Notes under the pieces: generated by a model
The model's input: the letters and a program-made list of their open reading frames with translations, nothing else
What the model was told of the DNA's origin: nothing
Databases searched by the model: none
In this document: positions 5,985 to 12,576 of the stretch, in pieces
Numbering within the stretch: position 1 is the first letter of the stretch
Layout of the letters: every line of letters begins with the position of its first letter
Source of the DNA: CAVWDI01 sp046259385
Lineage (GTDB): Bacteria; Chloroflexota; Anaerolineae; Anaerolineales; UBA4823
Direction: 5' to 3'
NCBI GenBank assembly: GCA_046259385.1
Contig: JBJYWI010000162.1
Span: 1 to 12,576 of the forward strand
Length of the DNA: 12,576 nucleotides
Program-made: the position numbers and the translations under genes

Positions 5985-7989
5985 AGAAAAAGTTGGAGTA
6001 TACATCTGCCATTGCGGCACAAACATTGCTAAAACTGTTGATGTCGAAGAAGTTGCCACATGGGCTGGTGAACAACCGAACGTGGAGATCGCCCGTGAAT
6101 ATAAATTCATGTGTTCCAGCTTGGGACAGGATTTGATAGAAGAAGATATCAAAGAGAAGGGTCTAACCAGGGTGGTTGTTTCTTCTTGTTCACCCCATAT
6201 GCATGAAAAAACATTCAGAACTGCCTGTGAACGAGGTGGATTAAATCCCTTCTTTTTTGAGATGGCGAATATTCGCGAGCACGACTCCTGGATAACAGAT
6301 GATAAGGAAGCCGCGACTAAGAAAGCGAAAGCACTCACAAATGCTGCCATTGAACGTGTCGTTCACCATCAACCGCTTGAGCCAATCCCGGTTGAAATAA
6401 ATCCAAATACACTTGTTGTTGGTGGAGGAATTTCCGGAATTACTGCTGCTTTGGAACTGGCGGATGCTGGTTACCATGTTTATCTCGTGGAAAGAGAACC
6501 GTCCATAGGCGGCCATATGGCTCAGTTGGATAAAACCTTCCCTACACTGGATTGTTCAGCTTGTATATTAACACCTAAAATGGTAGATGTTGGACAGCAT
6601 CCCAACATAACGCTTCTTACATACAGTGAAGTGGAAAAAGTAGATGGTTACCTAGGTAACTATACCGTTGCTGTTCGCAAAAAAGCAAGGTATGTGGACG
6701 AGGAACACTGCACCGGTTGTGGTATCTGCATTGAAAAATGTCCGTTCAAAGTAATCGATAATATTTTTGAAGCTGGCTTAGGAGAGCGTAAAGTAATATA
6801 CAGACCATTCCCGCAAGCAGTTCCAAAATATCCGGTAATCGACACAGAAAATTGTGTGTATTTTCAGAGAGGAAAATGTAAAGCATGTCAGTTATTCTGT
6901 CCAACCGAACCAAATTCCATCGACTTTGAACAGAAAGATGAAATAATCCAGATTCAGGTTGGAAACATAATTCTAGCTACCGGATACGATCTTTTTGATA
7001 CCAGAAGGATTCCCCAATATGGATATGGTCGTTTGGCAAATGTCTTCACAAGCCTTGAATTTGAACGTATGGTAAATGCAGCAGGCCCAACAGATGGGAA
7101 AATTCTACTAAGGGATATGGAAACTGCACCTGAGACCGTGGCTATTGTCCAGTGTGTTGGATCCCGGGATAAGAATTACAACGAATATTGTTCCAAAGTA
7201 TGCTGTATGTATTCCTTGAAATTCGCCCACCTGGTTCATGAGCGGTTACCTGGTGCTGAGGTATACAACTTTTATATTGATATGCGCACGCCTGGCAAGG
7301 GTTATGAAGAGTTTTATCATAGACTTTTAGAAGAAGGTACACATTTCATTCGGGGCAGGGTGGCAGAAGTTACAGATGCTGCGAGAAATCCAGGTGAAGA
7401 AGGAAAGCTAATTGTACAAGCTGAAGACACTCTTATTGGAAAACAGCGCCGGATTCCCGTGGATATGGTCATCTTGAGCGCTGGTATCGAAGCGCGAAGC
7501 GATTCTAAAGAAATATCACAATTATTTAAAATGGGTTGTGACTTCGACGGCTTTTTTATTGAAAGACACCCCAAACTTGACCCGATAGCAACCATGACTG
7601 ATGGTATCTACATTGCAGGCACCTGCCAGGGTCCAAAAGATATTCCCGAAAGCGTTTCTCAGGGAGCCGCTGCAGCTGCTCGGGTTTCCAGCTTGATCAG
7701 CCGTGGAACGGTTATGATGGAACCTATTCGAGCAAGTATCAACCAAGAAGAATGTTCAGGTTGCCGAATATGCAATAACATGTGCCCATATAACGCGATT
7801 GTCTTTCATGAGGATCGACATGTGTCTGAGGTGATTACTGCCCTATGCCAGGGTTGCGGTACTTGTGTAGCTGCATGTCCGAGTGGGATCATATCAGGTG
7901 CGCATTTTACAAATGACCAGGTTTTGTCCGAGATTGAAGGGATTTTATGGGATGTCCGCAAACAACCTGAATTAGTGCCTGGAGATTAG
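5977..7989 (+). CDS. hdrA: Heterodisulfide reductase-like subunit A (HdrA), flavin-bifurcating hub
   Basis: The 670-residue, full-length HdrA splits electron pairs at FAD in Mvh-Hdr complexes. Domains in order are as follows. The N-terminal iron-sulfur domain has Cys11/13, Cys46 and Cys71. The Rossmann FAD site is GGGISG (149-154), with an acidic residue ending the second strand (Glu172). A CSAC pair is at 193/196. An inserted ferredoxin domain has Cys245/248/251/255 and Cys293/301/304/308. The second half of the thioredoxin-reductase-like fold follows, with ATGYD and the FAD-contacting GIYIAGTCQGP near 543-553. The C-terminal ferredoxin domain has Cys593/596/599/603 and Cys624/627/630/634. 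All cluster sites appear intact, so bifurcation is plausible. No in-frame TGA for selenocysteine is present. AGGAAGG precedes the ATG, and the start overlaps hdrB by 8 nt. Confidence 0.96.
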   Translation: MSEEKVGVYICHCGTNIAKTVDVEEVATWAGEQPNVEIAREYKFMCSSLGQDLIEEDIKEKGLTRVVVSSCSPHMHEKTFRTACERGGLNPFFFEMANIREHDSWITDDKEAATKKAKALTNAAIERVVHHQPLEPIPVEINPNTLVVGGGISGITAALELADAGYHVYLVEREPSIGGHMAQLDKTFPTLDCSACILTPKMVDVGQHPNITLLTYSEVEKVDGYLGNYTVAVRKKARYVDEEHCTGCGICIEKCPFKVIDNIFEAGLGERKVIYRPFPQAVPKYPVIDTENCVYFQRGKCKACQLFCPTEPNSIDFEQKDEIIQIQVGNIILATGYDLFDTRRIPQYGYGRLANVFTSLEFERMVNAAGPTDGKILLRDMETAPETVAIVQCVGSRDKNYNEYCSKVCCMYSLKFAHLVHERLPGAEVYNFYIDMRTPGKGYEEFYHRLLEEGTHFIRGRVAEVTDAARNPGEEGKLIVQAEDTLIGKQRRIPVDMVILSAGIEARSDSKEISQLFKMGCDFDGFFIERHPKLDPIATMTDGIYIAGTCQGPKDIPESVSQGAAAAARVSSLISRGTVMMEPIRASINQEECSGCRICNNMCPYNAIVFHEDRHVSEVITALCQGCGTCVAACPSGIISGAHFTNDQVLSEIEGILWDVRKQPELVPGD

Positions 7990-7999
7990 GAGGTGAATA

Positions 8000-8485
8000 A
8001 TGAATGAACAATTTGAACCTGTAATTGTAGGATTTTTATGCAACTGGTGTTCATATCGAGCAGCGGATCTGGCAGGAACCGCCCGGATTCATTATGCACC
8101 CAATATGCGTGATATCCGGGTAATGTGCAGCGGTCGTGTTGATCCGCAATTCGTATTGAAAGCGCTTCGCGAAGGTGCAGACGGGGTTATGATCGCAGGC
8201 TGCCACCCTGGTGAATGCCACTATGTCTCAGGGAATATCAAAGCCCTCCGCCGCTACATTTTATTGAAGAAAATGCTCAAGCAGCTGGGAGTAGAAGAAG
8301 AACGGGTGCAGATTGTTTGGGCTTCTGCTTCTGAAGGCATAATTTTAGCTGAGGCTGTGAATAAAATGACTGAACAGATTAGAAAATTAGGTCCGCTGGA
8401 TTGGAACAAGACTGTCTTGGGCGGTGGAAATGGGTATGGCAAATTGGCACCGATTGAAGCAGAAGTCGAAGCGGAGGAGGTGTAA
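8000..8485 (+). CDS. mvhD: Hydrogenase-linking iron-sulfur subunit MvhD
   Basis: The 161-residue subunit joins the hydrogenase to HdrA. MvhD carries one [2Fe-2S] cluster that passes electrons from MvhG to the HdrA flavin. The family signatures are present: FLCNWCSYRAAD (Cys14/17), VMCSGRVDP (Cys43) and AGCHPGECHY (Cys68/73). Length is within the usual range. A long acidic tail (about 150-161, rich in Glu) ends it. A near-ideal AGGAGGTGA (7988-7996) overlaps the hdrA stop and precedes the ATG, and mvhG starts 1 nt after its stop. MvhD also occurs with HdrA without a hydrogenase in some bacteria. Here the adjacent mvhG and mvhA fix its role. Confidence 0.95.
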   Translation: MNEQFEPVIVGFLCNWCSYRAADLAGTARIHYAPNMRDIRVMCSGRVDPQFVLKALREGADGVMIAGCHPGECHYVSGNIKALRRYILLKKMLKQLGVEEERVQIVWASASEGIILAEAVNKMTEQIRKLGPLDWNKTVLGGGNGYGKLAPIEAEVEAEEV

Positions 8486-8486
8486 T

Positions 8487-9515
8487 ATGTCAGATAATGG
8501 AAAACCAAAATTAGCGATGTATTGGGCGGCTTCGTGTGGTGGGTGTGAAATCTCAATATTAAATATTCACGAAAATATTCTTGTTGTTGACGAGGTATTC
8601 GACATCGCCTTTTTCCCGTGTATTGCTGATTTTAAAACGAAAGATGTTCAGAATTACCCGGATGGATATATTGATGTTTGCCTTTTTAACGGAGCTATCC
8701 GGAATTCTGAGAATGAAGAGATGGCAAAGCTGTTGCGCAAGAAATCAAAGGTTCTGGTTGCCTATGGCTCTTGCTCATATGAGGGATGTATTCCAGCCCT
8801 TTCCAATCTTACAACCAAAGACGCAACTCTAAATAAGGTCTTTCTGGATAATCCATCAATTGACAATCCTGACAGAATCCTTCCGCAGCCATCGTATGAG
8901 GTTCCAGAAGGGGAATTGGAAATACCGGTTTTTTATCATACAGTAAAATCTCTCGACCAGGTAGTTGATGTCGATTACTATCTCCCCGGCTGCCCGCCCG
9001 AACCCCCGCAAATTTGGGCAGTAATACAGGTGGTTGTAGCAGCTCTTACCGAAGGGGCGCCATTACCCCCATCGGGTTCGATTGTCGGAGCGCGTGATGT
9101 TGCTGTCTGTGAAGAATGCCCCTTGGTTAAAGAAGAAAAATCCATTACAAAGTTTTTCCGGCCGTATGAAATTACCCCTGAACCCGGTATTTGCCTTTTG
9201 GAACAGGGTTTGGTTTGTATGGGACCTGCAACTGCTGGGGGGTGTGGTGCATTATGCCCGCAAGTAGGAATGGGTTGCCGGGGATGTTACGGTCCATTAC
9301 CAGGAGTATTTGATCAGGGGGCAAAAATGCTTTCCGCTATTGCGTCAGTAATAGGTGTTGGAAACCCTGAAATGGAAGAAGATGAACTAGAGCGTGAAAT
9401 CGAAGCGGTTGTAGATACGATTCCTGATCCAGCTGGCACTTTTTACCGGTTCAGCATGGCGCATTCCCTTCTACGCCGAGCAAATTTGAATGGTGATGAG
9501 AAAGGAGATCACTGA
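8487..9515 (+). CDS. mvhG: [NiFe]-hydrogenase small subunit MvhG
   Basis: The 342-residue small subunit carries electrons away from the Ni-Fe site. The proximal cluster ligands Cys17/20 (SCGGC), Cys96 (GSCSYEGC) and Cys169 (LPGCPP) are visible. Eight further Cys (208, 211, 236, 244, 253, 257, 264, 267) suffice for two more [4Fe-4S] clusters, giving three in all. There is no twin-arginine signal, so the enzyme is cytoplasmic, as expected for group 3 hydrogenases. I chose the ATG at 8487 because GGAGGAGG (8473-8480) lies 6 nt upstream and the protein begins with the normal KLAMYW strand. An ATG at 8424 would add 21 odd residues inside mvhD. The stop TGA overlaps the mvhA ATG by one base. Confidence 0.95.
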   Translation: MSDNGKPKLAMYWAASCGGCEISILNIHENILVVDEVFDIAFFPCIADFKTKDVQNYPDGYIDVCLFNGAIRNSENEEMAKLLRKKSKVLVAYGSCSYEGCIPALSNLTTKDATLNKVFLDNPSIDNPDRILPQPSYEVPEGELEIPVFYHTVKSLDQVVDVDYYLPGCPPEPPQIWAVIQVVVAALTEGAPLPPSGSIVGARDVAVCEECPLVKEEKSITKFFRPYEITPEPGICLLEQGLVCMGPATAGGCGALCPQVGMGCRGCYGPLPGVFDQGAKMLSAIASVIGVGNPEMEEDELEREIEAVVDTIPDPAGTFYRFSMAHSLLRRANLNGDEKGDH

Positions 9516-11002
9516 TGAAAAGAGTCACGATTGATCCAATTACCCGCCTGGAAGGACATGGAAAAATTGAGATTTTTCTCGATGATGCCGGCGATGTAGA
9601 AAACGTTTATTTCCAAATTCCGGAGCTGCGCGGTTTCGAGCAATTTTCCATCGGTAGACCCGCTGAGGAAATGCCTCGAATAACCAACCGGATTTGCGGT
9701 GTCTGCCCGGAAGCCCATCATATGGCGGCTACTAAAGCATTAGACGCTCTTTTCCATGTTGAACCTCCCTCAGTGACTAAGAAGATCCGCGAGATGTTTT
9801 ATATGGCGTTCTACTGCACCGATCACACCGTCCATTTCTACGCGTTGGGTGCTCCGGACTTTGTTATTGGCCCACAAGGGCCTCCCGCGGAGAGAAATAT
9901 CCTAGGTGTGATTCACAAAGTTGGTCTCGAGATTGGCAAAGAAGTGATCGCCTGTCGCAAACGCAATCATGAAGTAATTGCGATGCTTGGCGGCCGCGGT
10001 ATTCATCCAGTTGCAGGTCTTCCGGGAGGATGGAGCAAAGCAATCAATGAAGAGGAGCGCGTTGAAATTGAGCAGGCGGCCAGAGAAAATGTAGATTTTG
10101 GTCTGTTCAGCTTGAAACTCTTCGAGGATGTCGTACTCAGCAACCAGGATTATGTTGATTTGATCCTTTCAGATGCATATACCCACCACACGTATTACAT
10201 GGGCACCGTCGATGAAAATAACCATGCCAATTTCTACGATGGTATGATCCGGGTTACCGACCCTGAAGGAAAAGAATTTGTTAAATATGAATCAAAGGAA
10301 TATGCACAGCATATTGCGGAAAGGGTTGAGCCCTGGACATATTTGAAATATCCCTATCTGAAAAATGTCGGTTGGAAGGGATTTGTTGATGGTGTGGAAA
10401 GCGGTGTTTACTGCGCGACACCTCTTTCTAGGTTGAACGCTTCCGATGGAATGGCTACTCCAAAAGCACAGGAGGCATTTGAAAAGTTCTATGAAACTCT
10501 AGGTAGCAAAAAAATTAACGGGCGCTATAAACCTGTCCATCACAGACTCGCGACCCATTGGGCGAGACTTGTTGAGTTGTTATATGCAGCAGAACGAATG
10601 TTGGAACTAGCAATTGATCCTGAAATTACCGATCCTAATGTTCGCGCACCTGTAACGGAAACACCCGATGAGGGTATTGGCAGTGTCGAAGCTCCTAGAG
10701 GAACCTTAACCCATCACTATAAGACCGATGAAAATGGAATTTTAACGGACGTAAACTTGATCGTTGGCACAACAAATAATTACGCGCCGATCACAATGTC
10801 GGTGAAAAAAGCTGCTCAGTCTCTGATCAATAAGGATACAGAGGTGACCGAGGGATTATTGAATATGGTGGAAATGGCATTTCGCAATTATGATCCCTGC
10901 ATGTCCTGTGCTACCCATTCTCTCCCAGGACAGATGCCTTTGGAAGTTATTATTCGCGATGCTCTAGGAAATGAAATCAAAAGATTAAGCCAGTATATAT
11001 AA
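9515..11002 (+). CDS. mvhA: [NiFe]-hydrogenase large subunit MvhA
   Basis: The 495-residue catalytic subunit would oxidise H2, or evolve it in reverse. The four Ni-Fe ligands are present: RICGVC near the N-terminus (Cys61/64) and DPCMSCATH near the C-terminus (Cys462/465). Both motif Cys at the C-terminus are normal Cys codons, not selenocysteine. Residues 469-495 follow His468, the usual cleavage site, so the gene encodes an immature form with a 27-residue tail. The sequence style matches the cytoplasmic, F420-non-reducing Mvh type (group 3c). The context with hdrABC and mvhD supports this over F420-reducing FrhA, since no frhB is present. AAAGGAG (9501-9507) precedes the start. The protease gene lies 66 nt downstream. 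Confidence 0.96.
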   Translation: MKRVTIDPITRLEGHGKIEIFLDDAGDVENVYFQIPELRGFEQFSIGRPAEEMPRITNRICGVCPEAHHMAATKALDALFHVEPPSVTKKIREMFYMAFYCTDHTVHFYALGAPDFVIGPQGPPAERNILGVIHKVGLEIGKEVIACRKRNHEVIAMLGGRGIHPVAGLPGGWSKAINEEERVEIEQAARENVDFGLFSLKLFEDVVLSNQDYVDLILSDAYTHHTYYMGTVDENNHANFYDGMIRVTDPEGKEFVKYESKEYAQHIAERVEPWTYLKYPYLKNVGWKGFVDGVESGVYCATPLSRLNASDGMATPKAQEAFEKFYETLGSKKINGRYKPVHHRLATHWARLVELLYAAERMLELAIDPEITDPNVRAPVTETPDEGIGSVEAPRGTLTHHYKTDENGILTDVNLIVGTTNNYAPITMSVKKAAQSLINKDTEVTEGLLNMVEMAFRNYDPCMSCATHSLPGQMPLEVIIRDALGNEIKRLSQYI

Positions 11003-11006
11003 AGTG

Positions 11007-11054
11007 AGTTTGAAATTCAAACTTGCGAAAAGACAGAACGCCGTATTTCGCAAG
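11007..11054 (+). promoter_or_regulatory. Two overlapping inverted repeats between mvhA and the protease gene
   Basis: A palindrome with 8-bp arms and one central base lies at 11007-11023 (AGTTTGAA-A-TTCAAACT). It overlaps, by two bases, a second stem in which CTTGCGAAA (11022-11030) pairs perfectly with TTTCGCAAG (11046-11054) around a 15-nt loop. No T-run follows, so this is not a classic terminator. It may stabilise or process mRNA, or tune expression of the downstream genes. Confidence 0.45.
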
Positions 11055-11068
11055 GTTGAGAGATATCA

Positions 11069-11578
11069 ATGAAAACGATCATTGTTGGTTTGGGCAATCC
11101 AATTCTTTCTGATGATGGCATAGGTGTTCTTTGCGCTAATGAGATCAGACAACATTTGCCGCGCAGTTTTGAGGAGAACACCGTCATAACAGAAGCGAGT
11201 GTAGGCGGGATTCGTCTTATGGAGTTATTGGTCGGCTACAGTCGCGCGATCATCATAGATGCTATTAAAATCAGCAATGGTAACAAACTAGGCACTATCC
11301 ACAAAATATCACTATCTGATTTACGTGATTTAAGCCCGACCCAGCATAGCTCTTCCGCTCACGATACATCACTGGTTACAGCAATTGATTTCGGTACCAA
11401 AATGGGTCTCCAATTGCCATCTGAATTCTCGATATATGCCATTGAAGTGGATAATATATCTGATTTTAGTGAGTATCCAAATCCTGAGGTCTTAGAAGCT
11501 ATCCCAGAAGTCACCAGACTTGTTATCGAAGATCTTCAATACGATATAAATACAAGCAATTTTCACAACAACAGTTAG
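11069..11578 (+). CDS. Hydrogenase maturation endopeptidase (HycI/HyaD family)
   Basis: The 169-residue protease fits the family length. It should cleave the C-terminal tail of the MvhA precursor after nickel insertion, which closes the active site. The N-terminal GLGNPILSDDGIGV motif supplies Asp16. Asp64 (in IIDAI) and His98 (in SSAHDTS) complete the three nickel-sensing ligands known from HybD and HycI. The C-terminal 15 or so residues are polar and probably disordered. The ATG at 11069 follows GGTTGAGAG, a modest ribosome site. It lies 66 nt after mvhA, separated by hairpins, and 50 nt before the next gene, consistent with weaker expression of an accessory protein. None of the Hyp assembly genes (hypA-F) is in the window. 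Confidence 0.93.
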   Translation: MKTIIVGLGNPILSDDGIGVLCANEIRQHLPRSFEENTVITEASVGGIRLMELLVGYSRAIIIDAIKISNGNKLGTIHKISLSDLRDLSPTQHSSSAHDTSLVTAIDFGTKMGLQLPSEFSIYAIEVDNISDFSEYPNPEVLEAIPEVTRLVIEDLQYDINTSNFHNNS

Positions 11579-11628
11579 AGAACCAACCAGAAAGTTATCA
11601 ATTTATTTTTGGAATTTGGAGGATTTGA

Positions 11629-12126
11629 ATGATATCACCAGAGGTGCTGCGCAGATTTCCTTTTTTCTCCCGTTTGAGTATAGAACAGATACAGGTATTG
11701 TCGAAACTTGCCAAGGAAGAGAAAATCGAACCAGATCAATATTTCTTTCGTGAGGATGAAACGGCAGACAATTGTTATTTGTTGTTGGAGGGTGCTGTTG
11801 CAATTGTATTTGAGCTACCGGAAAGAGCCGTCGAGCACAAACTTTCGGACCAATTTTCTCGAGAATTAAAAACCAGAGATGTTGTGATTAGCACCATCGG
11901 ACCAGGAGACGTTTTTGGCTGGTCTGGAATTGTTCCTCCCCATAAAGCTACTGCTGGGGCAAAATCCTTAACCACATGCCGTGTGGTTGCCTTTGACTGC
12001 AAAGCACTGGTGAATGAATTAGAAAAAGATTATAGTTTTGGCTTCATTATGATGCAAAAAGCAGCCCAGGTTATCAGTGAAAGACTACGTGATCTGAGAA
12101 TTGAATCGCTGGCATATGTAGCTTAA
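11629..12126 (+). CDS. Cyclic-nucleotide-binding-like (Crp-type) domain protein without HTH
   Basis: The 165-residue protein resembles the sensory half of Crp/Fnr regulators. A cupin-like cyclic-nucleotide fold spans about 11-125 (FFSRLSIEQIQVLSKLA, YLLLEGAVAIVF, IGPGDVFGWSGIVPP). A long helix follows (about 133-160) like the Crp dimerisation helix. It then stops, and the DNA-binding helix-turn-helix is missing. The end is a normal stop just before a terminator, not a truncation. The phosphate-binding loop lacks the Glu and Arg-Ser that hold cAMP in Crp, with GWSGIVPPHKATA there instead, so cAMP binding is doubtful. GGAGG (11618-11622) precedes the ATG. As last gene of the hdr-mvh operon it may sense a ligand or redox state and act on the complex by protein contact, which is inference. 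Confidence 0.88.
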   Translation: MISPEVLRRFPFFSRLSIEQIQVLSKLAKEEKIEPDQYFFREDETADNCYLLLEGAVAIVFELPERAVEHKLSDQFSRELKTRDVVISTIGPGDVFGWSGIVPPHKATAGAKSLTTCRVVAFDCKALVNELEKDYSFGFIMMQKAAQVISERLRDLRIESLAYVA

Positions 12127-12143
12127 ACTTTGTGCTGAATTAG

Positions 12144-12179
12144 AAAACCTTCCCTTTTAAGTTTGTGGGAAGGTTTTTT
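12144..12179. terminator. Strong Rho-independent terminator, probably bidirectional
   Basis: AAAACCTTCCC (12144-12154) pairs perfectly with GGGAAGGTTTT (12167-12177) around a 12-nt loop, and T continues to 12179. It closes the hdr-mvh operon 17 nt after the last stop codon. On the minus strand the stem is followed by TTTT, so it can also end the esterase gene, whose stop is at 12183-12185. Confidence 0.9.
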
Positions 12180-12182
12180 CCC

Positions 12183-12576
12183 TTAAGTCTGGTAAAAATA
12201 ACTTAGACTCCTGAAACAATGAGCGCTTAATTTATGTCCGACATCATCTTCACAGTAAGTAACAGTGGCTCCTGCTTTTTGGAGTAAGCTTACTGATTCC
12301 CTGGCTTTCTCCACCGGCACAAATTTGTCTCTGGTGCCATGTGTGATAAAAATGCGTTTCCCAGCAAAAGGTTCATTAAATATATAAGATTCAAAATTTC
12401 CCGGTAAAAAACCTGACAAGCACGCAATAGATTTAATAGTTTCAGGTCGCATTAATCCTAAAATATAACCCAATGCTGCCCCCTGGCTGAAACCTAATAC
12501 CGATATATTCGACATATCTCCCCCCAAACCGCTTGTTTTATTGAATAAAAGAAATAACTCTTCTGCTGCTGGTTGG
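12183..12576 (-). CDS. Alpha/beta-hydrolase, phospholipase/carboxylesterase family (N-terminus off the window)
   Basis: This is the C-terminal 130 or so residues of a serine esterase. The frame stays open to the right edge (reading QPAAEELFLLFNK and onward), so the N-terminal part lies outside. The nucleophile elbow GFSQGA gives the catalytic Ser. Asp in THGTRDKFVP and His in DVGHKLS complete the triad in the expected order and spacing. The family cleaves carboxyl esters or short-chain lipids in the cytosol, and the true substrate is not predictable. It converges on the hydrogenase operon and shares its terminator. No functional tie to the operon is implied. Confidence 0.9.
   Translation of the reverse strand, partial: QPAAEELFLLFNKTSGLGGDMSNISVLGFSQGAALGYILGLMRPETIKSIACLSGFLPGNFESYIFNEPFAGKRIFITHGTRDKFVPVEKARESVSLLQKAGATVTYCEDDVGHKLSAHCFRSLSYFYQT

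Noticed and set aside
8424..8486. Longer mvhG start at the ATG at 8424
   Set aside because: It lies inside mvhD, has no ribosome site, and adds 21 residues with no counterpart in hydrogenase small subunits. The ATG at 8487 has GGAGGAGG at good spacing.
10909..10926. Selenocysteine at the Ni ligand position of MvhA
   Set aside because: The codons in the DPCMSC motif are TGC and TGT, and no in-frame TGA occurs.
11022..11054. Terminator between mvhA and the protease gene
   Set aside because: The stem is good but no T-run follows in either direction, so it is better called a structural or processing element.
12525..12527. TTG as the start of the esterase gene
   Set aside because: The frame stays open to the window edge, no ribosome site precedes the TTG, and the esterase fold needs the missing N-terminal strands.
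1..12576. CRISPR arrays, tRNA genes, insertion sequences or prophage parts
   Set aside because: I saw no spaced direct repeats, cloverleaf-like segments, transposase or integrase motifs. The window is dense with ordinary metabolic genes.

Overview
The window looks like a draft or metagenome-derived contig from an anaerobic bacterium, most plausibly a member of Chloroflexota (Anaerolineae-like). The taxon is inferred from protein style, from TTG start codons next to good Shine-Dalgarno sites, and from the mix of a membrane-anchored SH3 protein, a zinc-ribbon protein and a bacterial Mvh-Hdr cluster. No rRNA or marker gene is present to settle it. Two 10-N runs (227-236 and 4344-4353) mark scaffold joins.

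Left part (1-4154). A hairpin terminator at the left edge closes transcription from outside the window. Next comes a minus-strand gene for an exported, C-terminally anchored bacterial SH3 protein, interrupted by the first N run. The bases on each side of that run share ATCAAA, and collapsing the repeat restores one 211-residue frame. A plus-strand gene follows for a 200-residue protein ending in two zinc ribbons. Convergent to it is a minus-strand pair: a complete transketolase and, 12 nt after it, a HEAT-like helical-repeat protein.

Centre and right (4489-12126). Eight plus-strand genes are packed as one probable operon: hdrC, hdrB, hdrA, mvhD, mvhG, mvhA, a hydrogenase maturation protease, and a cyclic-nucleotide-binding-like protein without a DNA-binding domain. 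The first six touch, overlap or lie within 10 nt of each other. A strong hairpin terminator follows at 12144-12179. The six structural genes encode a complete electron-bifurcating [NiFe]-hydrogenase/heterodisulfide-reductase-type complex. H2 would be oxidised at the Ni-Fe site of MvhA. Electrons would pass through three clusters of MvhG and the [2Fe-2S] cluster of MvhD to the FAD of HdrA. There they would split between ferredoxin, via HdrA ferredoxin domains, and HdrC/HdrB, where two CCG modules would hold noncubane clusters. Every ligand motif expected for this path is visible. In methanogens HdrB reduces CoM-S-S-CoB, but nothing here suggests those coenzymes, so the bacterial acceptor is unknown. 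The protease would trim the C-terminal tail of MvhA, and the last protein could be a sensor or partner.

The 334-bp divergent region between transketolase and hdrC (4155-4488) holds several palindromes. The most notable is TGTGA-N6-TCACA at 4318-4333, which resembles Crp and Rex operators. The window ends with the C-terminal part of a minus-strand serine esterase that runs off the right edge.
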